Positions 18,138-25,888 of a stretch of 64,000 bases of DNA are shown one piece after another (the first letter of the stretch is position 1; each line of letters begins with the position of its first letter). A model generated the notes under the pieces. It searched no databases, was not told the origin of the DNA, and worked only from the letters and a program-made list of their open reading frames with translations. The DNA comes from Chryseobacterium cucumeris (GTDB lineage: Bacteria; Bacteroidota; Bacteroidia; Flavobacteriales; Weeksellaceae). Both the position numbers and the translations under genes were made by a program. The stretch covers positions 186,001 to 250,000 of the forward strand of contig NZ_LUVZ01000023.1 of assembly GCF_001593385.1 (NCBI RefSeq), in the 5' to 3' direction.

Positions 18138-19247
18138 ATGGAATCACAAAACAAAAGAATCCTTACTCTGGATATAATAAAGGGTATAAGTGTCATCGGA
18201 ATGATCATTATACATACTTTATTGGTGTATGCCAATGTAAAATCACAATATGAAACAGCTGTCGGCAGTTTTATTGTTTTTCTTGGAAGGGGAACTTCCA
18301 TTTTTCTGATCTGTATGGGAATTACTTTCATGACTTCCAGCCATCAAAGTGTTAAAAGTGCTTTAAAACGAGGTGTTTTATTGGTATTTGCAGGCCTCTT
18401 GATGAATTTTATGAAGTTTATGATTCCTGTCATTTTTAATTTTGCTCCCGATAATTTTATTCAGAAATACGGATGGCATGCACCCATCGAGCAACAGTAT
18501 GTATATCTGGTGCAGTTAGGTGATATTTTACAGCTGGCGGGGATGTCTTTATTATTTGCCGGCTTTATCAGGGCGTATGTGAAAAATAAATATATCATTC
18601 TGGCATTAGGTTTATTCGTTGCGTTGATATCCAGAGAGGTAAGCGGACTTACTCTTGATTATCCTGTGATCAATTATATCCTGGATCTTCTTTTCAATAC
18701 CGATTATCCTGCCTACGTGTATTTTCCTGTTTTTCCATGGATGGCTTTTATCATCATCGGAATGTTTTTCGGGAAATGGTTTCAGGAACTGAACTACGAT
18801 ATCAAACAAATATTTAGAAAAATGCTGTATGTAGGATTATTGTTCATTGCTATAGGAGCACCGTTGGTTTTTCTATATGGAGATTATAATTACAACGGTT
18901 TTTATCATATGGGTCCTGGAGGTGTTATTTATTTTGCAGGCTGGACTTTACTATTTTTATGGTTAATCAATACCATGACTACCAAAGTTAAAGAAAATGG
19001 TTTTATACGTGTCTTAAAATACTGCAGTAAAAATTTAACCTCAATGTATATGATCCAATGGATACTGATCTCATGGGGAAAAGGAATTTTCGGATACAGA
19101 CAACATGAAATTGGATATGTATCTGTACTTATTCTATTCTATATCATGCTCACATTTTCAGTACAGACTTTGGTAGATATTATAAGAAAGAAAAAAACAT
19201 TAATAGATTTCAATTCACTATCACCGGACAAAACAGCTTTGAAATAA
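18138..19247 (+). CDS. Multi-pass membrane protein, DUF1624/HGSNAT-like acyltransferase
   Basis: A 369-residue integral membrane protein with about ten hydrophobic helices. It opens with RILTLDIIKGISVIGMIIIH, the 'R-x-x-x-L-D-x-x-x-G' start shared by heparan-alpha-glucosaminide N-acetyltransferase-like (DUF1624) and related membrane acyltransferases. The second helix has FLGRGTSIFLICMGI. A candidate catalytic His in the first helix (IIH) is present. Acceptor and donor are unknown, and the DUF418 family is an alternative assignment. It stands alone and converges on the cupin/DoxX pair. Confidence 0.75.
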   Translation: MESQNKRILTLDIIKGISVIGMIIIHTLLVYANVKSQYETAVGSFIVFLGRGTSIFLICMGITFMTSSHQSVKSALKRGVLLVFAGLLMNFMKFMIPVIFNFAPDNFIQKYGWHAPIEQQYVYLVQLGDILQLAGMSLLFAGFIRAYVKNKYIILALGLFVALISREVSGLTLDYPVINYILDLLFNTDYPAYVYFPVFPWMAFIIIGMFFGKWFQELNYDIKQIFRKMLYVGLLFIAIGAPLVFLYGDYNYNGFYHMGPGGVIYFAGWTLLFLWLINTMTTKVKENGFIRVLKYCSKNLTSMYMIQWILISWGKGIFGYRQHEIGYVSVLILFYIMLTFSVQTLVDIIRKKKTLIDFNSLSPDKTALK

Positions 19248-19278
19248 TAAATGCAACCCTATTTTTTTGAATTATAAT

Positions 19279-19310
19279 AAACCACAGTAAAAAAGTTTTA
19301 CTGTGGTTTT
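19279..19310. terminator. Bidirectional terminator
   Basis: A 14-bp perfect stem (AAACCACAGTAAAA and its complement) has a 3-nt loop and flanking A and T runs. It lies between the convergent genes ending at 19247 (+) and 19325 (-). Confidence 0.88.
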
Positions 19311-19324
19311 ATCTGGCTATCAGC

Positions 19325-19678
19325 CTAAAGAATTTCCACTTCTTCCGGTATAATAAAAAGAATGATACAGCCCTGCTCTGACTTCACGGCATGTTTGAAA
19401 TTTGGAGGAGTGTATAAATAATCAACACTTTCAAGCCGGGCTCCTGCAATAATTGCATCACCTTCCATGATAAACAATTCTTCTCCTGCAGGATGATTGT
19501 GATAAGGATAGCTGGCTCCTGGTTCAAATTTTAAAAGAATACTGGTAGAACGTTTTTTTTCAGGATCAAATTTCAAAGATTTTACAAAAATCCCTTCATA
19601 ATGAATCCCTTTCTCAATTAAAGGCTGCCATTCTTTCTGTTCTGTTTTTACGATGTAATCGTGGATGTTGGTGTTCAT
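19325..19678 (-). CDS. Cupin-domain protein (ChrR-like)
   Basis: A 117-residue single-domain cupin. The metal-binding motif 1 is visible as YPYHNHPAGEELFIMEG (two His, one Glu) and motif 2 ends with a His in NFKHAVKSEQGC. This small type resembles the ChrR anti-sigma cupin domain and acetylacetone-dioxygenase-like proteins. It may be enzymatic or a sensor; I cannot tell which. It follows the DoxX gene by 19 nt and is probably cotranscribed with it. Confidence 0.85.
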   Translation of the reverse strand: MNTNIHDYIVKTEQKEWQPLIEKGIHYEGIFVKSLKFDPEKKRSTSILLKFEPGASYPYHNHPAGEELFIMEGDAIIAGARLESVDYLYTPPNFKHAVKSEQGCIILFIIPEEVEIL

Positions 19679-19697
19679 AATATGTAAATTTTAATTG

Positions 19698-20117
19698 TTA
19701 TTGATGTAAAAGTTTGTCTAAACTCCATACGTAACGGGGAAAAGTACGCAGAAGAAACGCTCCGGCACTGAATGCGAAGACTGAATAGTCCAGAGGCTCT
19801 TTAATTCCAAAAGAAATGCTCATGGCTATTGCGAAAAATAAAGAGAGAATAGAGGCGTACGTTGCTGTTCTTTTTATCTGAAAACCTAAAAGAAGCAGGA
19901 TTCCGATTGACAGTTCAGCAATGGTAGATAATATTGCAATAATGGCTGCCCAAGATTGTTGTAAAAATGAATTGGTTTCCGCGGTATAATGAACAAAATT
20001 TTTCCAGCCGGAAGATTGTGCTCCCCAAAGATTCATTCTGCTTGCCACAGCAGATAAAAATCCGACAGCCAGAGCAATTCTTAATAAAAAAACGGCGGCA
20101 TCCTGTTGCGTTTTCAT
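19698..20117 (-). CDS. DoxX-family membrane protein
   Basis: A 139-residue protein with four predicted transmembrane helices. Its opening, AAVFLLRIALAVGFLSAVASR, is the DoxX-family first helix, and a GILLLLGFQIKRTA segment follows. DoxX-like proteins are linked to quinone/thiol redox at the membrane in some bacteria; the role here is unknown. It is the first gene of a two-gene unit with the cupin protein. Confidence 0.85.
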   Translation of the reverse strand: MKTQQDAAVFLLRIALAVGFLSAVASRMNLWGAQSSGWKNFVHYTAETNSFLQQSWAAIIAILSTIAELSIGILLLLGFQIKRTATYASILSLFFAIAMSISFGIKEPLDYSVFAFSAGAFLLRTFPRYVWSLDKLLHQ

Positions 20118-20272
20118 ACGTATAATTTTTAGGTTTTAATTACAGTACAAAGTTCAGCGAAAGCCGTTGCCTAAAGAATAGACAATTCTGGAAAAAGCAT
20201 ATAATATCTGAGGGAAGAAGGAAGTTAATAAGAGGCTGTTAATTTTTTTTCTTCAGACTGAAACTCCTTTTT

Positions 20273-21064
20273 TTACATTTCCTTTACCACTTTCTGATAC
20301 TCTTTTGGAGAACGTGAGGTATGTTTTTTAAAGAAGTTTGAAAAATAGAAAGGATCATTAAAGCCTAGCTGGTAGGCGATTTCTTTTACGGTAAGTTTTT
20401 CGTAGAGTAAAAGTCTTTTGGCTTCGGAGATGGTAAGACTGTAGATCACATTCTGAGCCGTTTTGTTGGTATGAAGTTTTGAAATCTCATTCAGTTTGGC
20501 TTCAGTAGTTCCAAGAAGATTTGCAAAATGAGAGACCTGATAATTGTCTTGGAAATGATCTCTTACACTTTCAAGGAATTTTAAAAATAAAGCATCCGGT
20601 TTCCAGATTTCATCACCATTGGCAATTTTATTGCGGTTGATTTCCACCAATAGCAATTCAACCATAGAATGCGTAGAGATCAGATACTGGTAAGGCTGTT
20701 CCTGAATTTCTTTTTCAATAACATTCAGCGTTTCAGTAAAAAATGAAGGGTTTTGTATAGCAATCATTTCATTCATTCCAAAATGACAGAAGAGACCATT
20801 GTGGAAAATAAGCTCAATATCATTGTCGCTTTTACAGAAATAATCCAGCGTGAATTCCAGAGCAATCACTTCTCCTTTCACCGATTTTAACTGATGAAAC
20901 TGCCCTGAGGTAATCGTTACAACTTGCCCGGCTGCCATGATGAAAATATTTTCATCAATCAGAATTTCTGCATTTCCGGACTGGCACCAGAATAAGGTGT
21001 ATCTGATGACTCTTCTTGGTTCCGAATGCCCGGACTGATGAGAATATTTTTTTATTTCAATCAT
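20273..21064 (-). CDS. AraC-family transcriptional regulator
   Basis: A 263-residue one-component regulator. The N-terminal half is a cupin-like sensor (FIMAAGQVVTITSGQFHQL). The C-terminal 100 residues form the double HTH, with the signature LTVKEIAYQLGFNDPFYFSNFFKKHTS..SPKEYQ. It lies 155 bp upstream of the DoxX/cupin pair in the same orientation and divergent from the thioredoxin-like gene, so either could be a target (inference). Effector unknown. Confidence 0.92.
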   Translation of the reverse strand: MIEIKKYSHQSGHSEPRRVIRYTLFWCQSGNAEILIDENIFIMAAGQVVTITSGQFHQLKSVKGEVIALEFTLDYFCKSDNDIELIFHNGLFCHFGMNEMIAIQNPSFFTETLNVIEKEIQEQPYQYLISTHSMVELLLVEINRNKIANGDEIWKPDALFLKFLESVRDHFQDNYQVSHFANLLGTTEAKLNEISKLHTNKTAQNVIYSLTISEAKRLLLYEKLTVKEIAYQLGFNDPFYFSNFFKKHTSRSPKEYQKVVKEM

Positions 21065-21229
21065 TTTGCAGACCTGTTAGAGATTGGGGTACTTCTATTT
21101 TTATACTGTGAAAGAAATTTCTTTGTTATAGACGAAATTACAAAATGTTTAACTAAAATGATTGAAAACTAGAATTATATTATTGATAAAAATACCTAAA
21201 TTCGTTTAAGTTTTAAATAAAAATTCAGA

Positions 21230-21742
21230 ATGAAATACTCTAAAATTATTATCGTTGCAACCTTGTTACTGTTCCAGTTGGGAGCAGCACAGGAAAATGC
21301 AGATGTTGTATTAAATAAAGCTTTCACAGAAGCTAAAGCAGGAAAGAAAAATGTTTTACTGGTGTTCCATGCTTCATGGTGCAAGTGGTGCAAAATGATG
21401 GAAAAGAATATGGATCTCCCTGAAACCAAACCTATTTTTGATAAAAGATTTGTCACCGCATATGTAGACGTTCAGGAAAGAGGTGATAAGAAGAGCCTTG
21501 AAAATCCAGGCGGGCAGGAACTTATGAATAAATATAAAGGCGGAAACGCGGGGCTTCCTTTTTGGCTGATTCTAAATCCAAAAGGAGAAGTATTGGCAGA
21601 TTCTTTTGATGCTAAAGGAGAAAATCTGGGATCACCAGCGACACCGGAAGAAGTAGCCACTTTCATTGCCAAGCTGGGGAAAGCCTCAAAACTAAGTAAT
21701 GAAGAGTCACAGATTATAGAGAAAGTCTTTGTAAAGAAATAA
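21230..21742 (+). CDS. Periplasmic thioredoxin-fold protein
   Basis: A 170-residue exported protein (signal peptide MKYSKIIIVATLLLFQLGAA) with a thioredoxin active site HASWCKWCKMME (Cys51/Cys54). A cis-proline follows (GNAGLPFWLILNPKG). The type resembles thioredoxin_7/DUF255-like thiol reductases acting in the envelope. The TAAATTCG just upstream is a near-match to the -7 box, 20-odd bases before the start. It is divergent from the AraC gene. Confidence 0.9.
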   Translation: MKYSKIIIVATLLLFQLGAAQENADVVLNKAFTEAKAGKKNVLLVFHASWCKWCKMMEKNMDLPETKPIFDKRFVTAYVDVQERGDKKSLENPGGQELMNKYKGGNAGLPFWLILNPKGEVLADSFDAKGENLGSPATPEEVATFIAKLGKASKLSNEESQIIEKVFVKK

Positions 21743-21780
21743 AAATAAAATCCCGGGAATATTACCTGGGATTTATTTTT
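21742..21780. terminator. Bidirectional terminator
   Basis: An AT-flanked hairpin (AAATAAAATCCC...GGGATTTATTTT with an inner GG/CC) sits between the thioredoxin gene and the converging unknown gene, with A and T runs on both sides. Confidence 0.8.
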
Positions 21781-22408
21781 ATAATGAAGGTACATGAAGT
21801 TTATTATCTTTCCATATTTCTTTGATGGAATCATTGGTTTCTATTCTTTCTGGAATAAATTTTTTGTCGATTTCATCACATGCTTTTACATACGATTTAA
21901 AATCACCCACATTGAATTTTTTATAATATTCAATGTCTTCATTAGAAAATAGAAGTTCCCAATTTTTTTGTGTTTTCATATTCTTATACAGTTCATAATA
22001 TTTAATTTTATTCATAATCTTTCCCCGTATACTGCTTAATGCCATATCCTGAGCCGTGACCACGCATCCCATTTTCTGATAATAGATTAAGGTAAACTTA
22101 GAATAATAACGGTATAAATCTACAATCCTTTTGTCATTTCTATCTATAAGAGAAGATATTGCATTGATTCTTATAAATGTACTTCCGTTAACCGCCAAAT
22201 AAAACAGTTCATCATTGGTTGCTGTTTTATCAATTTCATTATACATTTCGGATAATTTGGAATACTTGTCTGTATCATAATCCTCTTTAATCGTTAAGTC
22301 AAAATATTCTTTATCTATAGGGTCGATAAGTTGTTTTAGCTGGTCGGAAATCTGGGCATTGAATAAGTATAATGAAAACAGAAAGAATAGTGAAAATTTT
22401 ATTTTCAT
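21779..22408 (-). CDS. Exported protein of unknown function
   Basis: The ATG at 22408 (MKIKFSLFFLFSLYLFNAQ) is preferred to one five codons upstream because it gives a clean signal peptide. The mature part of about 190 residues is helical and charged. A segment LFYLAVNGSTFIRINAISSLID looks like a single HEAT-like helix pair. No family recognised. Another exported protein (the lipoprotein at 22539) is encoded next to it. Confidence 0.75.
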   Translation of the reverse strand: MKIKFSLFFLFSLYLFNAQISDQLKQLIDPIDKEYFDLTIKEDYDTDKYSKLSEMYNEIDKTATNDELFYLAVNGSTFIRINAISSLIDRNDKRIVDLYRYYSKFTLIYYQKMGCVVTAQDMALSSIRGKIMNKIKYYELYKNMKTQKNWELLFSNEDIEYYKKFNVGDFKSYVKACDEIDKKFIPERIETNDSIKEIWKDNKLHVPSL

Positions 22409-22468
22409 GGTATGGTTTATCAATAAACGATCTTTGACATATATTATTATAGAAGGTTTATCAATGAA

Positions 22469-22506
22469 AACTTCCTGGATCTTAATAAGACAGGAAGTTT
22501 TTTTAG
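22469..22506 (-). terminator. Hairpin downstream of the lipoprotein gene
   Basis: A 9-bp stem (AACTTCCTG / CAGGAAGTT) with a 13-nt loop sits between the two minus-strand genes. The flanking T run is on the plus side, so the terminator call is moderate. Confidence 0.5.
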
Positions 22507-22538
22507 TTTAATAATTAAGAAATAAGGGGTAACTACAA

Positions 22539-23135
22539 TTATTTATAAGAATATTCAATATTGCTCCATAAAACCTGATCTCCTGTTTTGATCATTTCAT
22601 AAGGAGTAGAAAATATATTGACAAAAATATTTTCGTATTGGGTGGTCCCAAAATGAGCGCTTTTAGTAATCAATAGGGCGTCATGATCATCTCGGGGGAC
22701 TTTTTTAACATATCTGTACGTTCTTTTTAAAGTGAACGAAGAAGTGTCTTTATGGAAATCACCAATGTAAGTTGGCTTATTATTGTTATTCTCTTTGATC
22801 ATTACAGAATCATTCACCATGGTAAAACTGTAAGTAAAATCTGTAGTTGAGGTTTCTGACAGCAACTTGATAGTCTTGTTTTTAAGATCAAGGCTTATTT
22901 TTTCCCAGGCGGGTTCCTGGTACAGACTCCAATACTTGTTGAGATAAGATTCATCCGGAGTAGATTTTTCTCCTTTTGCCCCCTGGTACAACACGGTATT
23001 TTTTACAACATAGCTTTTAAATTGAAACTGGTAAACATTTTTATCAACAGGTCTCGGATCATCAATCGTATTGTCATTATTCTCACATGAGATCATCGAT
23101 AACGACAGCATCGCAATGTAAAATGGGTATTTCAT
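22539..23135 (-). CDS. Lipoprotein of unknown function
   Basis: Starting at the ATG at 23135 gives a 198-residue protein with a lipoprotein signal peptide (MKYPFYIAMLSLSMISCENN, lipidated Cys17). The longer in-frame extension to 23237 lacks signal features and is rejected. The mature protein is beta-rich and has no recognised domain. No partner gene is adjacent beyond the exported unknown downstream. Confidence 0.8.
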   Translation of the reverse strand: MKYPFYIAMLSLSMISCENNDNTIDDPRPVDKNVYQFQFKSYVVKNTVLYQGAKGEKSTPDESYLNKYWSLYQEPAWEKISLDLKNKTIKLLSETSTTDFTYSFTMVNDSVMIKENNNNKPTYIGDFHKDTSSFTLKRTYRYVKKVPRDDHDALLITKSAHFGTTQYENIFVNIFSTPYEMIKTGDQVLWSNIEYSYK

Positions 23136-23272
23136 CGGTACTTTTTGCAAAAATAGGCCTTTTACACGGACTTGTGAAATAGAATAGGATGAAAATTCCC
23201 TGTAATAGGCACCAAAAGTAAAAAGACGAAAGAGCAAATGTATGGATTCGCCTTTTCGTCTTTTAATTTCAT

Positions 23273-23668
23273 TTATTTTCCAAAATACATCTGATCCTGC
23301 TTCTGTTGTTCATTATAAATGATCTGAAAGCTTACAGGCATATATTGGTAAAGAAGTTTCCAATGTTGGATCTTTGCGTGTTTCTTGAAGCTTTCGAAAG
23401 ATCTTACAAAAAGGTTTTCAATCATGGTTCTTACATAAGAATTCCCGTTTCTGTAGATCCAGTCCATCAACTTGATGTGATGGGCAATGATATTGATCTT
23501 CGATTCCTGCAGCAGGTGCTTCAGATAATTCACGGTAGCCTGCATGATCCCGGCGAAATTGTCCTGTACAGACAGCTGGGTGATTTCATTGCGAAGTGGC
23601 GGATAGAAAAATTTTAAGTATTCAACAGCTATTTTTTGATTAATAGTTTGCATTTGTACTTTCATCAT
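23273..23668 (-). CDS. Helical protein of unknown function, paralogue of the 23934 product
   Basis: About 131 residues if started at the ATG at 23668; the longer frame to 23716 overlaps the upstream small gene. It is predicted all-helical and aligns end to end with the 118-residue product of 23934-24290: P-x-x-x-NE(I/V), an I/VQ pair, (K/L)MD-x-IY-x-x-G, IE-x-x-F-x-x-S, and a final VY/IY. No signal peptide or known motif. It is the last gene of a four-gene unit that alternates small membrane proteins with this family. Confidence 0.75.
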   Translation of the reverse strand: MMKVQMQTINQKIAVEYLKFFYPPLRNEITQLSVQDNFAGIMQATVNYLKHLLQESKINIIAHHIKLMDWIYRNGNSYVRTMIENLFVRSFESFKKHAKIQHWKLLYQYMPVSFQIIYNEQQKQDQMYFGK

Positions 23669-23719
23669 AATTAAGAATTTTTCAAACACTTTATATTGCA
23701 GCGAAATGTATACCAAAAT

Positions 23720-23851
23720 TTAAAGACAGGCAGCAAAAATAAATACTCCGACGATCACAGCGATGTGAGTGAGTAATATTTCTGCATTGTGCCTGTTAGT
23801 AGTGGTTTTCCAGGTTTTCCAGTCTGAAATTCTTCTGATTTTATTTTTCAT
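23720..23851 (-). CDS. Small single-span membrane protein (43 aa)
   Basis: Translated by hand from the ATG at 23851 to the TAA at 23720. It has a basic, helical N-terminus (MKNKIRRISDWKTWK) and one C-terminal transmembrane helix (THIAVIVGVFIFAACL). It lies immediately upstream of the helical protein at 23273-23668, mirroring the pair at 24302-24466 / 23934-24290. Easily missed because of its length. Function unknown. Confidence 0.65.
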   Translation of the reverse strand: MKNKIRRISDWKTWKTTTNRHNAEILLTHIAVIVGVFIFAACL

Positions 23852-23933
23852 AATCTATTGATTGTGAGTTATTTTTATTTTTGTTTAATTTAAACACTTT
23901 GTAATGAAACGGATAAAAAATGTAACAAAACGG

Positions 23934-24290
23934 TTATATGCCGTGAGTGTAAATTTGTCTTGAATATACTTTCTGAAGGTTGGCAGAAATGTGACTAAAA
24001 ATCACTTTTCTGTATTCTTCACTGCAGAAAGCGGTACAATTGTCCAGAGAATAAATAAAAGTAGTTTCAATAGCATTCTTCAGTACCGTGTCTCCGTCAG
24101 TATAAATTTTGTCCATTTTTTGTAAACTTCTGAACAGCAGATTTCTGTCATTCTGTCGGATCATGTTTTTAATACGTTCCGTGAAGGTGCGGATAATGCT
24201 GTATGAGTTTTGAATTTTAATCTCTTTTACTTCGTTTTCAAAATCGGGAACCACATCAGTGATTTCCTTTACGGCTTGTAAATAGTTCAT
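23934..24290 (-). CDS. Helical protein of unknown function (118 aa)
   Basis: Opens MNYLQAVKEITDVVPDFENEV and is predicted all-helical and cytoplasmic. It is homologous to the 23273 product; key shared positions are NE near the N-terminus, LQKMDKIYTDG in the middle and an IE..F..S helix. Its start lies 12 nt after the small membrane gene at 24302-24466, so the two are almost certainly cotranscribed. No known domain recognised. Confidence 0.78.
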   Translation of the reverse strand: MNYLQAVKEITDVVPDFENEVKEIKIQNSYSIIRTFTERIKNMIRQNDRNLLFRSLQKMDKIYTDGDTVLKNAIETTFIYSLDNCTAFCSEEYRKVIFSHISANLQKVYSRQIYTHGI

Positions 24291-24301
24291 CGTATTATAT
24301 T

Positions 24302-24466
24302 TTAATGGTGATAGTTTTCGAGCATTTTGATGAAGGCTCCAAAAATGAAAATGGTTAAAAAAGCAAAAAAGAGCATATGATAGGGCTTAAACCATTTTGG
24401 AGTTGCAGGTCCTTTGCTTTTTAACCTTCTGAGCTTGTCGATTCTGTTTAAAGTCTTTAAGTCCAT
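24302..24466 (-). CDS. Small single-span membrane protein (54 aa)
   Basis: Translated from the ATG at 24466 to the TAA at 24302. It has a strongly basic N-terminal helix (MDLKTLNRIDKLRRLKSKG), then a C-terminal transmembrane helix (YHMLFFAFLTIFIFGAFI) and a short tail. It resembles the 43-residue protein at 23720 in size, charge and layout rather than sequence. It heads the four-gene unit. Confidence 0.65.
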   Translation of the reverse strand: MDLKTLNRIDKLRRLKSKGPATPKWFKPYHMLFFAFLTIFIFGAFIKMLENYHH

Positions 24467-24675
24467 TTTTCTATGTTTTCAAATCATAATGCCAATGGTA
24501 TTCCGATGAAAATAGAATGTAATTAATATGTTGGTAATTAATAAATTATGATTTTATAGTTGAGTTTTTTAAACAAAAAAGCCTGTCAAAATGATAAGGG
24601 TTTTATCAATTTGGAAAAAATAAAAAGACAAAAATTGCTGCTATCACACCTTCTTATTAATCTGAGGACTGATAA

Positions 24676-24730
24676 TTCCCATCCTTTGGAGGGGTGGCGA
24701 AAATTCAAAGAATTTTTGACGGGGTGGTTA
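24676..24730. repeat. Dispersed-repeat-like element with GGGGTGG boxes
   Basis: TCCCATCCTTTGGAGGGGTGG, an AAAATTCAAAGAATTTTT palindrome and GACGGGGTGG lie in a row. The GC boxes stand out from the AT-rich surroundings, and this arrangement is common between genes in flavobacteria (general knowledge). An ORF running through it (24560-24751) gives a protein with a SHPLEGWRKFKEF tail that I regard as repeat-derived. Confidence 0.45.
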
Positions 24731-24786
24731 AAAGAGAGTAGTATAAAATGACATTTTTTAAGTTTCGCAGTAAGGATAAGAATGAA

Positions 24787-24794
24787 TATCTTTG
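24787..24794 (+). promoter_or_regulatory. -7 promoter box of the nucleoid-associated gene
   Basis: TATCTTTG is a perfect TAnnTTTG box 20 nt before the ATG at 24814. It lies inside the longer in-frame extension of the ORF, so it decides the start in favour of 24814. Confidence 0.6.
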
Positions 24795-24813
24795 CAGTCC
24801 AAATATTCAGAAA

Positions 24814-25827
24814 ATGTTTTCAAAAATAATAGTACACAGAGTCGGAAATAAGATCAACGGAGATTCGCTTACACTTTCCCAGGAGGAATTGAAGCTGGAA
24901 GAAGGAATGGCAGAAATGCTTGAAGACTACTTTTTAGGTTCTTTTAAATCGGAAGAAACCTTCCATTTTTATAGTGACACTTATCTGGTGAATAATCCGG
25001 TTTACAGTGCAGTATCTGAAATTTTTGATGATAAATCCAAGTTTATCTGGGAATCTGAGAATATTGCCAAACATCTTTTCGAGGCTGCTGAGAACCCGAG
25101 AGTTCAGAGTGGAGAGCTTTTCATCGTACTTTTCGAAGATGAAAGCGACCGTCCGGACAGAGTGGATAAAATCGGGATTTTTAAAACGGAGAAGAGAGAA
25201 TCTTTCCTGAAAATCAATCCTGCTGAAGAGACATTTGATATTGAAAAAGACCAGGGTATTGGTTTATCCAAAATTGATAAAGCAGCTTTGATCTACAACA
25301 ACAATAAAGAAACAGGATATGTACTTTCTGTAGTTGATAACAACAAAAACGGGGATATGTACTACTGGTTCGAAGATTTCCTGAAAGTAAAACAGCGTGA
25401 TGACGAATATTTCCACACGCAGGAAGCCCTGATGGTGTATAAAGATTATATCACCAAACAACTTCCTCAGGAATTTGAAGTTTCCAAAGCAGACCAGGCA
25501 GATTTCCTGAATAAGTCTATCAATTTCTTCAAGGAAAAAGAAGAATTTAAGCTGGATGAATTTGCCAATGAAGTACTGGGTGATGAGCATGTAATTGAAA
25601 GTTTTGTGAACTTTAAAACAGATTACGAACAGGATATGCAGGTGAATATTGCCGAGGAATTTCCAATCAGTGAAGCTGCGGTGAAAAAGACACAGAGACA
25701 CTTTAAAAGTATTATTAAATTAGATAAAAACTTCCATATCTACATCCACGGAGACCGACAAAAAATCGAGATGGGTGAGGATGATAAAGGAAAATATTAC
25801 AGACTTTATTTCGAAAAAGAGGTATAA
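24814..25827 (+). CDS. Nucleoid-associated protein (NdpA/YejK family)
   Basis: A 337-residue cytoplasmic protein of the 37-kDa nucleoid-associated family (PF04245). It opens MFSKIIVHRVGNKING and continues with FLGSFKSEETFHFYS and SGELFIVLFEDE. Members bind DNA in E. coli, but their precise role is unclear. The start at 24814 is preferred over 24748 because the upstream 22 codons lack family similarity and contain the promoter box. It is followed at 62 nt by an unrelated membrane protein. Confidence 0.9.
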   Translation: MFSKIIVHRVGNKINGDSLTLSQEELKLEEGMAEMLEDYFLGSFKSEETFHFYSDTYLVNNPVYSAVSEIFDDKSKFIWESENIAKHLFEAAENPRVQSGELFIVLFEDESDRPDRVDKIGIFKTEKRESFLKINPAEETFDIEKDQGIGLSKIDKAALIYNNNKETGYVLSVVDNNKNGDMYYWFEDFLKVKQRDDEYFHTQEALMVYKDYITKQLPQEFEVSKADQADFLNKSINFFKEKEEFKLDEFANEVLGDEHVIESFVNFKTDYEQDMQVNIAEEFPISEAAVKKTQRHFKSIIKLDKNFHIYIHGDRQKIEMGEDDKGKYYRLYFEKEV

Positions 25828-25888
25828 AAAGAAATCTCCGGTTCCATAATAATATCATAACTTTATTGCTGATTACAAAATAACAGTT

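Noticed and set aside
24560-24751. A 63-aa ORF upstream of the nucleoid-associated gene
   Set aside because: Its C-terminal third is encoded by the GGGGTGG-type repeat, and the rest has no recognisable feature.
25264-25701. A 145-aa antisense ORF in the nucleoid-associated gene
   Set aside because: Shadow of the coding frame; no independent signal.
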